From Spartinivicinus ruber (lineage in GTDB: Bacteria; Pseudomonadota; Gammaproteobacteria; Pseudomonadales; Zooshikellaceae), in the NCBI RefSeq assembly GCF_011009015.1, contig NZ_CP048878.1, forward strand, positions 1,415,501 to 1,479,500: DNA of 64,000 bases. Reading direction: 5' to 3'. Of this stretch, positions 41,516 through 49,694 are shown in pieces. The notes under the pieces were generated by a model. That model was given only the letters and a program-made list of their open reading frames with translations, was not told the origin of the DNA and ran no database searches. Positions within the stretch are counted from its first letter, which is position 1. Every line of letters begins with the position of its first letter. A program made the translations under genes and the position numbers.

Positions 41516-41911
41516 ATGAATATTTGGATTTTAAGTGCAGGTATCTTGGGAATTTTGACTTCATTGGTGCATATTTTTGCTGGCCAGATCGACCCTGTAA
41601 GACCTTTTCTTAATTCAGAACTAGCTGATATCCCCAAAGCAACGCTATTAGCTTGTTGGCATATGGTGTCTTTGATTTTAGTTATTTCTTCAGGCGTATT
41701 TACTTACGTTGGGTGGATGAATGCTGATTATATGGTAATGGTAGTATTAGGCCTTTCAATAACCTACGTAACTTTTGCTGCTGTTTTTATCTTTGTAGGG
41801 TGGTACTTTTTTAGGTATCACGGACTCATCAAACTTCCACAGTGGGTATTATTACTTCCTATTGGTATCTTAGGTTGTATAGGTTCAGTGTCAGTTGACT
41901 TCATTCATTAG
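41516..41911 (+). CDS. Small four-helix membrane protein, unknown
   Basis: A 131-residue hydrophobic protein that I do not recognise. About four membrane segments are visible: ILSAGILGILTSLVHIFAG, ACWHMVSLILVISSGVFTYV, MVVLGLSITYVTFAAVFIFV and WVLLLPIGILGCIGSVSV. Histidines sit in the first and second segments (LVHIF, CWHMV). GGAGAT precedes the ATG by seven bases. It is followed 27 bases later by another small membrane protein, probably in one transcript. Confidence 0.7.
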   Translation: MNIWILSAGILGILTSLVHIFAGQIDPVRPFLNSELADIPKATLLACWHMVSLILVISSGVFTYVGWMNADYMVMVVLGLSITYVTFAAVFIFVGWYFFRYHGLIKLPQWVLLLPIGILGCIGSVSVDFIH

Positions 41912-41938
41912 TCGTTATGGGTAATCGAGAATCAAGTG

Positions 41939-42373
41939 ATGAATAGAAAGGGAGTGTGGGCTTTGGTTGCTGCTGCAATCATATCTGTAGCAACTGCAGT
42001 TGCTCATTTATCATGTATCTTTATTGGACCATCATGTTATCGAACTCAAATGGTGCTGCCAGAAATTGTACAGTCAACAGTTGATGGTACCTTGGTAGCA
42101 CCAGTAAGTACAATTGTAGTTTCTTTGTTGTTTATTGCTTGTGGTTTTTTTGCTTTATCAGGTGCTGGTATTATAAGAAAACTACCATTTCTTCATTTGG
42201 GCTTAATGTGTATTTCTGCTTTATGTGTTTTGCGAGGGGTTAGCACCATTCCCTTATCCTTCCTTTTTACAGAAATGGTAAGTACTTTTAGTCTATCTGC
42301 TGGTGTGATTTGGCTTTTAACTGGTATGCTATTTATGTACGGTTATTTTTGTGTACGGTGTGTGGATTCATAA
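41939..42373 (+). CDS. Small four-helix membrane protein, unknown
   Basis: A 144-residue membrane protein with about four hydrophobic segments (VWALVAAAIISVATAVAHLS, TIVVSLLFIACGFFALSGAG, LGLMCISALCVLRGVSTI, LSAGVIWLLTGMLFMYGYF). It shares with its upstream neighbour a histidine late in the first helix (TAVAHLS versus TSLVHIF), so the two may be distant paralogues or partners. ATG 41939 is chosen; a GTG codon directly before it is equally possible. No function is assigned. Confidence 0.65.
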   Translation: MNRKGVWALVAAAIISVATAVAHLSCIFIGPSCYRTQMVLPEIVQSTVDGTLVAPVSTIVVSLLFIACGFFALSGAGIIRKLPFLHLGLMCISALCVLRGVSTIPLSFLFTEMVSTFSLSAGVIWLLTGMLFMYGYFCVRCVDS

Positions 42374-42471
42374 TCGAATGAAAGCTGATACTTATTCATC
42401 AGATAAAGTATATTCTTTGTCTAGGCATACGCGACATTTAGAGTCTAGTTAAATCATTCAAGTGGAAAAAT

Positions 42472-42489
42472 ATGCAATAATTATTGCAT
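42472..42489. promoter_or_regulatory. 18-base perfect palindrome upstream of the MotAB/helicase operon
   Basis: ATGCAATAA (42472-42480) is followed directly by TTATTGCAT (42481-42489). A gapless palindrome of this length, 253 bases before the first gene, looks like an operator for a dimeric regulator. No regulator is encoded next to it. Confidence 0.5.
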
Positions 42490-42528
42490 GTTGTTGAAAA
42501 ATTAAAAATTGTTATTAGAAGTGCCCTT

Positions 42529-42551
42529 TAATTAATTTGATAAATTAATTA
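42529..42551. promoter_or_regulatory. Second inverted repeat upstream of the MotAB/helicase operon
   Basis: TAATTAATTT (42529-42538) and AAATTAATTA (42542-42551) are exact inversions around GAT. All pairs except the loop are A-T, so chance is more likely than for the first palindrome, but the two lie only 40 bases apart. Confidence 0.35.
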
Positions 42552-42741
42552 TTGAAGGCTAGATAAGCAGATTTAGTTTTATTGTTGATTAAAGTGATAC
42601 TGGCTTTAGTAATCTAAAGTATATACACAACCGGTAGTGTTAATTCTATAAGAGTGTTTCTGTGTGCCACTTCACAGCAAATAGGTTTGCAGTATAGCAT
42701 GATACACATCCCAAAAAGGCGGTATAAAGGTAAATGATCCT

Positions 42742-43851
42742 TTGATAGAGCACTCTTTAAAAAAATCTAATCTCCTTATTACCCGAAACCACGAAGTAGA
42801 TCTTTCAAAAGCAATTTATTCAACGAGTTTATCATCTGCTTCTATAGATGATGAAACACAGCTGTTTTATATCACCATTGATAAAGTTTTATATCAGCAC
42901 CCTGTAGAAGTAATAGAGAAAGTTTTGCATGCCAATGGGTTTTCCTTAAATTTGGAAAACATTTTGGCATGTATGGATGATTTTAAAATTGGTACATCGG
43001 TGCAGCTGGATAATGAGTTTTCAAAAAAAGGGGAACCTGTCAGCTTTATCCACTGTATTCAGTTTCGGCTACCGCAGAAATCATCAGTAGGACCAACCCT
43101 TAGTAAGTTCTATGAAGAAATTGAGTCCTATGAGTCAATAATTGCTGACTTAAAAGATAGCCAGACAAGTAAGGGAACTTTTGCAAAACGAGAGGATGAA
43201 AGCAGGCAAAAAATTCAGGCGCTTGAAGCGGAAAATAGATCGCTAAAAATGCAACTGAGTTTGCTGCAAAGCCAGCTAGATAATGCAGTTAAGTTAGTTG
43301 AAAAAGCGAACAAAACACTGGAAAGTCAGAATTATCTGCCTTCCAATGTCCTACGGGCGGAAGTGCGTGAAATTAATATTGAAGACCGTATGGTTATAGT
43401 TAAGTCTGGCAAGACGACAATAAACTTACCCTTGTTTATGTGTGATATATTACCTGAACCTGGTGATTGTTGTTTGGTTCATGTAGAACAAGGAAATACC
43501 TTAGGTTGTTTCTTTTTCAATAAACAACGAAGACCTTTGCAGCCGCAGTTGGCTAAAGTTATTTTAGTAAAAAATAACTTGTGTAAAATTCGTGATGAAA
43601 ATAGAAATACCTGGCTGATACAGGCAAAAAATCCTGTTGAATATAATTTTTTTAGAACCCTTAAAAATGGCGATCATCTATTGATTTATTTGTTGGATGG
43701 TAAGCCATTACGATTTGAATCATTATTACGCCCAAATATTAAGTCTTACGCAGATAGCGTTCAAGAATCGATACAAAAGTTTCAAATAGAACGGTCAGAA
43801 AAGATGCCACCACAAAGTGGGGATAAAGACCAAATGGGTGAAGATAACTAA
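42742..43851 (+). CDS. Coiled-coil protein of a MotAB/helicase operon, unknown family
   Basis: A 369-residue soluble protein that I do not recognise. Residues 1-115 look globular. A coiled coil runs from about 118 to 196 (KFYEEIESYESIIADLK, then RQKIQALEAENRSLKMQ and LLQSQLDNAVKLVEKA). A beta-rich region of about 130 residues follows (EVREINIEDRMVIVKSGKTT), possibly of SH3/OB type. The tail is polar. There is no membrane helix. It starts at TTG 42742 with AAGG about 11 bases upstream; no ATG fits. It is the first gene of a four-gene set with 11-, 12- and 15-base gaps, so it is probably a dedicated partner of the MotA/MotB-like pair. Confidence 0.75.
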   Translation: MIEHSLKKSNLLITRNHEVDLSKAIYSTSLSSASIDDETQLFYITIDKVLYQHPVEVIEKVLHANGFSLNLENILACMDDFKIGTSVQLDNEFSKKGEPVSFIHCIQFRLPQKSSVGPTLSKFYEEIESYESIIADLKDSQTSKGTFAKREDESRQKIQALEAENRSLKMQLSLLQSQLDNAVKLVEKANKTLESQNYLPSNVLRAEVREINIEDRMVIVKSGKTTINLPLFMCDILPEPGDCCLVHVEQGNTLGCFFFNKQRRPLQPQLAKVILVKNNLCKIRDENRNTWLIQAKNPVEYNFFRTLKNGDHLLIYLLDGKPLRFESLLRPNIKSYADSVQESIQKFQIERSEKMPPQSGDKDQMGEDN

Positions 43852-43862
43852 GGCTAAGAGTA

Positions 43863-44708
43863 ATGGAAGGACTAAAGCTAAAAAAATATTTGCATACCAC
43901 AAATAAAAAGTTTGACCCCTTTGCGTTGATCATTGGCTTTGGGGGATTTGTTGCTGTGGGTTATGCCTTGGGCCTGAAAGAAGATATTAATACCTTTTTG
44001 GATTTACGGTCTTTATTGATTGTAATTTGTGGTACTTTTGCCAGTATTTTATTTCAGTTTGACTTTAGGTCTTGTGCTTCCAGTGTCAAGCTGGTACTTG
44101 GCTCATTTTTTGGCACCCCTGGCAGGAAAGTTAACAATACGTTGATTGAACTCGATCGGGCGATTATCGGTAATGGAAAATTAACCGAACTGCGTGAAGG
44201 TGAAAATATCAACGGTGAACTTTTAAATGACATTATTTACATGCACAAGCAGGGGTTATTTTTTGAGGAGATTGATGAGTTTGTCACCTCAAGGATACGT
44301 GATGAAATTTTAAAGCGTAAAGTTTCCGTTGATATACTGCGCCGGGCGGCAATTATTGCTCCCGCACTGGGGCTTTTTGGAACGGTGATCGGACTTATCG
44401 GCGTATTAAGGTCACTGAATGACCCCAGTGAAATAGGTCCCTCAATGTCGTTGGCGTTAATGACTACTGCCTATGGTGCAGGTTTAGGCTCTATTGTATT
44501 TACGCCGTTATCCGGACGTTTAGAGCATCATAATATTATTTATTTGGCTGCACATGAGCAGCTTTTAAATAAAATTGGTATTTTAATAAAACGGGAAGAA
44601 AACAGTATAGACTCTCAGTTTTTATCAGAAACTGAGTTTAATCAAGATGCAGAGTACAACACAGCGTTTGACTCGCAAGCTGAAACCTATTCTGAAGATA
44701 GCATATAG
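43863..44708 (+). CDS. MotA/TolQ/ExbB-type proton-channel subunit
   Basis: A 281-residue inner-membrane protein of the MotA superfamily, which forms ion channels with MotB-like partners. Four membrane segments are visible at about 19-37, 50-65, 162-182 and 194-215. A large cytoplasmic loop lies between the second and third, as in MotA. The third and fourth segments carry the family signature APALGLFGTVIGLIG (Pro167) and MTTAYGAGLGS. The C-terminal tail after residue 220 is short and acidic. Described ZorA proteins instead carry a long helical tail. It is followed 12 bases later by a MotB-like gene and by no flagellar genes. Confidence 0.9.
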   Translation: MEGLKLKKYLHTTNKKFDPFALIIGFGGFVAVGYALGLKEDINTFLDLRSLLIVICGTFASILFQFDFRSCASSVKLVLGSFFGTPGRKVNNTLIELDRAIIGNGKLTELREGENINGELLNDIIYMHKQGLFFEEIDEFVTSRIRDEILKRKVSVDILRRAAIIAPALGLFGTVIGLIGVLRSLNDPSEIGPSMSLALMTTAYGAGLGSIVFTPLSGRLEHHNIIYLAAHEQLLNKIGILIKREENSIDSQFLSETEFNQDAEYNTAFDSQAETYSEDSI

Positions 44709-44720
44709 GGGTCAGACTCA

Positions 44721-45389
44721 ATGAGAATGTCTGAATTAGACCTTAACCTTGAGCAACAGGATGATAGCGAAAGCAAGACGGCTTTCTACATCAGTTTCAG
44801 TGATTTGATGGTGATGTTGGGGGTATTTTTTGTCATGTTGCTTTCAATTAGTAAAGTAGATGTTGGCTCGTTTGAAAAAGTAAAAACGAGTGTTACTGGA
44901 AATACAGCAGGCACATTGGTTGAGCTGAGCAATCAGTTAGCCAGTATTGTTGAAAATAATGCTGGTGTCTCGGGCGTGTCTGTACGTATGGCTGAAGATG
45001 GTATTCGGTTGGTTTTAGATACGCGGGCACTTTTTGAAACAGGAAGTGCCAATTTAAAGCCGCAAGCATTGGAGTCACTAGAGCCAATACTCCTTAGTAT
45101 ATTAGCAACCAAATACACGATTGATGTTGAAGGGCACACGGATGATGCGCCTTTACATCATTACTATCGGATGAATAACGAATTTATGTTGGAGACTAAC
45201 TGGTCTTTAAGTGGTAGGCGTGCTAGTAGTGTTATTCACTTTTTATTGCAGTTTGGTTTTACTGACGAACGGTTAAGACTAGTGGGGTATGCTAGCACCC
45301 GTCCGATTAATAGCACTATTGGAAAAAGTGGCACTGCATTAGAGGCCGCTAGAGCGAATAATCGCCGGGTATCATTACTTATTAAATAA
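44721..45389 (+). CDS. MotB/OmpA-family peptidoglycan-binding channel subunit
   Basis: A 222-residue partner of the MotA-like protein. One membrane helix (about 24-43, FSDLMVMLGVFFVMLLSISK) contains Asp28, the position of the ion-binding aspartate of MotB. The periplasmic part is an OmpA-type peptidoglycan-binding domain with the signatures ALFETGSANLKP, VEGHTDDAPL, NWSLSGRRASSVIHFL, GYASTRPI and RANNRRVSLLI. It presumably anchors the ion-driven unit to the cell wall. It lies in tight order between the MotA-like gene and the helicase. Confidence 0.9.
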   Translation: MRMSELDLNLEQQDDSESKTAFYISFSDLMVMLGVFFVMLLSISKVDVGSFEKVKTSVTGNTAGTLVELSNQLASIVENNAGVSGVSVRMAEDGIRLVLDTRALFETGSANLKPQALESLEPILLSILATKYTIDVEGHTDDAPLHHYYRMNNEFMLETNWSLSGRRASSVIHFLLQFGFTDERLRLVGYASTRPINSTIGKSGTALEAARANNRRVSLLIK

Positions 45390-45404
45390 AGTGTGTATTA
45401 ATCA

Positions 45405-48400
45405 ATGCGGTTTTTAACTAACAAAAATATAGAGCAGGGTGTTTCTGCAAAGTATGATCGTAAAAATCGCTTTGTAGTAAAACGCTATAAGACCAAAGCT
45501 GGTTTCTTTATCTACTTGCTTACAAATAGCAGTAATAATGATCGTTTAGTTATTCCGCATCATTTAATGGATCGTTTTCGAGCCTTTCTTGTGAAAGTGC
45601 TTGAACGAATGGAAGGAATGCCCGTTCAAGATATTGAAATTGATGATAAATTAGCCTTTAAGGATGCTGAATATTATCGATTTGAATATTCTACAAATAC
45701 GCTGGAGCATTTAACCATTGTTGACCTGAATAATGCAGGTCGTTTTAATATTTATCGGGAAGCGGTTAATACGGTTATTGAGCTACTTTACGACCCTTGG
45801 TTGGACCACCCCAATGGGGTTTTTGACCGGATTATTGATTATCACAAGCTATTCCAGTTTACATTTAATGAAGGCAGTGAAAGTATCACCAGCGGATTAT
45901 CAGTTCGTCGCAATACACTGATTGAAATGGGGGATTACATTCCTCTGGAAAAAAATGCGCAACAGCATGTTATTGCTATTACAACTGATCCTGATTCATT
46001 CGACAAAAGTGTTAAAGGTAGCGCCAGTAAAAAAACGACTGATGCTAAAAATCTTGAGTTTAAAAGAAAGCTGGGTGAGCGTAACACGGAACAGAACCTC
46101 ACGATAGATTACGACACTTTATTCGGGTCATCATCCAGCAAAAAAGCCAAGCGCCCGGTTAAACCTAAATCAGCTGGGCCTTCTGCCAAAATAACCAATA
46201 CAAGTTGTCCATTACCTTTGCTGGCAGGTAATATTAAGTCTCATACTGCAAAGGTTTATAAATGTGAATTAACCTCAGAAGATGCCTCTGCACTTAGGAA
46301 AGGTGTGCTTGCTGATCGAGATGCTGAGCATTTGCTAGGGTTTGAAATATTCACCGCCATATTCAAGAAAAATGGAAAGCTGAAAAGCTTCAGCTTTCCC
46401 CTCTATTATATGAATGTAAAAGTAGAGGAATCTGGTCGGTTTTTACATATTTACCCGCCGGAAAATGGTGATGTATATCTAAACCATCTGAGTTTAGCCG
46501 TTTTCATCGAAAATTTTTCAAACTCCAAAAAAAGTGATCCGTTAGAATCATTTTTTAACACGCTATTATCTCAAAAAATAGAGATTGACAAAAAACTACA
46601 TAATATCTCTATTCGTCGCCAACTGCCTTATAGTGAAGATGTATTTCGACAAACAAGAGAAATACTTATTGGTAAGAAAGGTGAGAATGGTAAAGGGGGG
46701 ATCATTGAAAACCTGAACATCATTGGTATCGAGTGTGATTTAGGCTCCGTGGTGCTCTATCGAGCTGATCGAAACCCTTCGCCCTTAACCAGGGCATTAG
46801 ATCTGGATTTAAAGAAAATTCAGCGTACTGCTCATGAATACCCGCATAAATTTTATTCATCCTTGTTAGGGAAATTTTTAAACCCGGAATTAAAAACGAA
46901 TGCCGTTAATGTTGATAAATTTTGTTCTACACCACTTAGCCCTGGCACATTAACAAAGTCATCTAAGGCATTACTACAGAACTTAAATAATCATGATCTA
47001 GTACTGTTGGAGGGCCCACCTGGCACAGGTAAAACCTTTACCATTCGAAACTTATTAATTCATTGTTTAAATTCTAATAAAAAGTTGCTGATTGTAAGTG
47101 ATCAGCAAGCAGCGATTCATGCACTTAATGAGAAAATTCAAGAATACTTAGTCGGTAAAGATGCTACAGCGCTGACTGCTGCGAGCACAATAAACTTATG
47201 GAAGAGTGCAATTAAGGTTGTTGATGAAGTTCCTTCAAGTACAGATGATTTGGGGTTGTGGATAAACAAGTTGTCCCAAATGCTAGTGATGGATTTATCT
47301 CGAGAGCAGGACTGGCCAAATGATAATCCGAAAATACTAGAAGCTATACAACAGCTGGATGTAGAGTATCAGGAAACCAAAGAAAGTATTGCAAGAGTGC
47401 TTGATAAAAGCTTTGATTTGGTTAATCGAAAAAACCAAATCTTACCAAAAATTCATCACCCTAGTAATCACGATGATATATCAGACCTCACTGCATTTTT
47501 GGTGTTTATTGGCTCGGGAGATTTATCCAAAGCGAATAAGTCAAATGATTATCGCAAGCATTTGTTATTAGCAAAGCAGTTTATTGAATGTAGGCAAGAA
47601 ATGCTAAACAGTTACTATGCTACTTGCTATCCGGATTTTGAGTTTAGAAGGGGAACTATAGAAAAACTGGAGTCCATTGTTTCAGATCATATTAATATTT
47701 TGCAGTTACTTATTAAGGAAAAGCCTAGAAAGGAGGATGAATTTTATAATCTATTTCAAACTGAGGTAGAGTCTTATATATGCTCTTTTTTAGTGGACCA
47801 TTGGACCAAATGCTTTAGTGTGCTTACTAATAGTTCTATTACCAGAAAGGTTATGGCTACCTTTATACATCCTTGTCTTGATGTATGGAAGTCACTTTTA
47901 AAACAACTGCTATTCCATCAAGAATTCATTGCTATCATTAAAAAATGTGGAGACCCTGACAAACTACTACGCCAATTTGATCAAATCCACCATTTTCTTG
48001 ATCCTAACCAGGTTGAAGTTGAATATTGTTTGGCATTTGATATCTGCCAGTACCTTTCAAGTGGTTATAGGGAAGCTTCAATAAACTATCATCTTGAGCA
48101 ATTGGTAAAAATTCAACAAAAGCGAGATATGCTGATAAAAGAAATGTGTCTGCTGAAGTTAACCGGCATATCTAAACAGACAATTGCGAATCAGGAAAGT
48201 GGAACGAATAAAGCGACTAAAATTATCAATCTTTTGGAATCTTTGAAATCGTGTAATTCCATTGATATCGGTAGTGGCGCATCCATTTTAAAAGACCTTC
48301 AAGATGCGCTATGGGATAGCTTCCCCATATGGATTTGTCGCAAGCAAGCAGTTCCCTTTTTGTTTCCTTCTCAAGAAAACATGATTGACTTGGTAGTCGT

Positions 48401-49691
48401 CGATGAAGCAGGACAGTGCAGGGTTGATGATGCGTTACCTCTGTTATATCGAGCGAAAAAGCTAATGGTGGTGGGTGATGACAAACAAACTGTGTTTAAT
48501 AAAAACTCAATTATAGATGACTACCTGTTTCGTGAAGCAGAATTAGAGGAACATTTACGTAGCATTCAGGCACGTGGGGTTAAAGGGGGAGGATCAAACC
48601 TATTTGAACTGGTTAAGTCTATCAAGCAAGGAGGGGTGTTACTGGACGAACATTATCGGTGTCCTCCATCAATAATCTCCTACTCAAATGAATATGTTTA
48701 TAATAATGACTTGAAAATTATGCAGTGGCAGTTGCCTAATTCAAATCCTTCTGTTGTCGTAGATTATAGTGAAAAAGTTGCTACCAGCAATAAAAAAACC
48801 ACCAGTTGGAAATATAAAGGAATCGAGACGGAAATGGTTAATCGATTCTTTAATTTTATTGTGAAAACAATAAAGAAAATAGAAAGAGAAACTAAACAGC
48901 CTATTAATATGGAAACTGATGTGGCTATTTGCTATTTTCTTTTGAAAAATGAGCAATATATAAAAGACAATAAATCAAAGTTTCTAACAAAGCTTGATCG
49001 AGGCCGTGATGTATTAGATGGCGCTGGTGCAGCCCTTCAGGGTAAAGAAAGAGATTATATATTTTACTATTGGGATATTAGTAGTTCAAACTTGGCGGCA
49101 TTTAGGCAAGGAGATGATCCTGATAAAAGGAAGGGTGAACTCAATGTATTGATGAGCAGACCAAAGGTAAGAGCTTTCCACTACCTTCATAGAGATTTTG
49201 AAAAGTTAAATCATAATACTGCTACAATCACCAATTACTTGTGGGATACTTTTCGTTTACAAAATAAGAAAAGTACCAGGATTCGGTCTAATCATACCTA
49301 TGTTGGGGCTGATAGAAGAGCTGGGCATTCAATGATTTCTATTCTAGCCCATTTATGGAGTTGCCGCTCTATACCTGCTGGGAGTATCTATGACCCATTT
49401 TTTAATATTATCATTGGTAATCCAAAGCAAAAAGTGGACTTGATGTTGGTACCGAAAGCTGATTCAAAAATTATGTCACAAGAAAAATCTATCGCTGTGG
49501 TTGATTTGAGCGCTTTTAGCATGAGTGATAACCCGACAGATGATGTGGTGGATTATTATTTTCAGTTGCAAAGAGCGGTTCCACGCGTGGAACCAGTATT
49601 TACCTTTATACATGAAATAGCTGATGAGAGATCGGGCGCTTATCAGCAAGTTGAAAAGAAGATACTGGCAGAGGTACTGCATCGAAAATAA
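45405..49691 (+). CDS. Giant UPF1-like superfamily 1 helicase with possible C-terminal nuclease-like domain
   Basis: A 1428-residue cytosolic protein. The N-terminal half (1-530) has no recognised domain. The SF1 helicase core shows Walker A GPPGTGKT (537-544), Walker B DEAGQ (1000-1004) followed by VVGDDKQTVF, motif IV-like HYRCPPS (1083-1089), QGKERD (1212-1217) and motif VI LNVLMSRPK (1246-1254). A 450-residue insertion separates motifs I and II. The last 120 residues (KVDLMLVPK around 1345, IAVVDLSAF around 1367) have the strand pattern of restriction-like nucleases but lack a clear E-x-K. It is the last gene of the MotAB operon and converges with a lipoxygenase gene. Confidence 0.88.
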   Translation: MRFLTNKNIEQGVSAKYDRKNRFVVKRYKTKAGFFIYLLTNSSNNDRLVIPHHLMDRFRAFLVKVLERMEGMPVQDIEIDDKLAFKDAEYYRFEYSTNTLEHLTIVDLNNAGRFNIYREAVNTVIELLYDPWLDHPNGVFDRIIDYHKLFQFTFNEGSESITSGLSVRRNTLIEMGDYIPLEKNAQQHVIAITTDPDSFDKSVKGSASKKTTDAKNLEFKRKLGERNTEQNLTIDYDTLFGSSSSKKAKRPVKPKSAGPSAKITNTSCPLPLLAGNIKSHTAKVYKCELTSEDASALRKGVLADRDAEHLLGFEIFTAIFKKNGKLKSFSFPLYYMNVKVEESGRFLHIYPPENGDVYLNHLSLAVFIENFSNSKKSDPLESFFNTLLSQKIEIDKKLHNISIRRQLPYSEDVFRQTREILIGKKGENGKGGIIENLNIIGIECDLGSVVLYRADRNPSPLTRALDLDLKKIQRTAHEYPHKFYSSLLGKFLNPELKTNAVNVDKFCSTPLSPGTLTKSSKALLQNLNNHDLVLLEGPPGTGKTFTIRNLLIHCLNSNKKLLIVSDQQAAIHALNEKIQEYLVGKDATALTAASTINLWKSAIKVVDEVPSSTDDLGLWINKLSQMLVMDLSREQDWPNDNPKILEAIQQLDVEYQETKESIARVLDKSFDLVNRKNQILPKIHHPSNHDDISDLTAFLVFIGSGDLSKANKSNDYRKHLLLAKQFIECRQEMLNSYYATCYPDFEFRRGTIEKLESIVSDHINILQLLIKEKPRKEDEFYNLFQTEVESYICSFLVDHWTKCFSVLTNSSITRKVMATFIHPCLDVWKSLLKQLLFHQEFIAIIKKCGDPDKLLRQFDQIHHFLDPNQVEVEYCLAFDICQYLSSGYREASINYHLEQLVKIQQKRDMLIKEMCLLKLTGISKQTIANQESGTNKATKIINLLESLKSCNSIDIGSGASILKDLQDALWDSFPIWICRKQAVPFLFPSQENMIDLVVVDEAGQCRVDDALPLLYRAKKLMVVGDDKQTVFNKNSIIDDYLFREAELEEHLRSIQARGVKGGGSNLFELVKSIKQGGVLLDEHYRCPPSIISYSNEYVYNNDLKIMQWQLPNSNPSVVVDYSEKVATSNKKTTSWKYKGIETEMVNRFFNFIVKTIKKIERETKQPINMETDVAICYFLLKNEQYIKDNKSKFLTKLDRGRDVLDGAGAALQGKERDYIFYYWDISSSNLAAFRQGDDPDKRKGELNVLMSRPKVRAFHYLHRDFEKLNHNTATITNYLWDTFRLQNKKSTRIRSNHTYVGADRRAGHSMISILAHLWSCRSIPAGSIYDPFFNIIIGNPKQKVDLMLVPKADSKIMSQEKSIAVVDLSAFSMSDNPTDDVVDYYFQLQRAVPRVEPVFTFIHEIADERSGAYQQVEKKILAEVLHRK

Positions 49692-49694
49692 GCT

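Larger units (their letters stand above)
42374..42741. other. 368-base promoter region of the MotAB/helicase operon
   Basis: This is very AT-rich, with no ORF of note. It holds two perfect inverted repeats (42472-42489 and 42529-42551) listed separately. A clear -35/-10 pair was not found. Confidence 0.5.

Noticed and set aside
43863-45389. MotA/MotB of a flagellar motor
   Set aside because: No flagellar or chemotaxis genes are nearby and the pair is locked between a coiled-coil gene and a helicase gene with very short spacers. A flagellar role cannot be excluded from sequence alone but is unlikely.
42742-49691. Calling the MotAB/helicase operon a canonical Zorya type I or II system
   Set aside because: The helicase carries SF1 UPF1-like motifs (DEAGQ, QGKERD), not Snf2 motifs. 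There is no ZorC or ZorE counterpart that I can recognise, and the MotA-like protein lacks the long tail. Similarity is at the level of architecture only.
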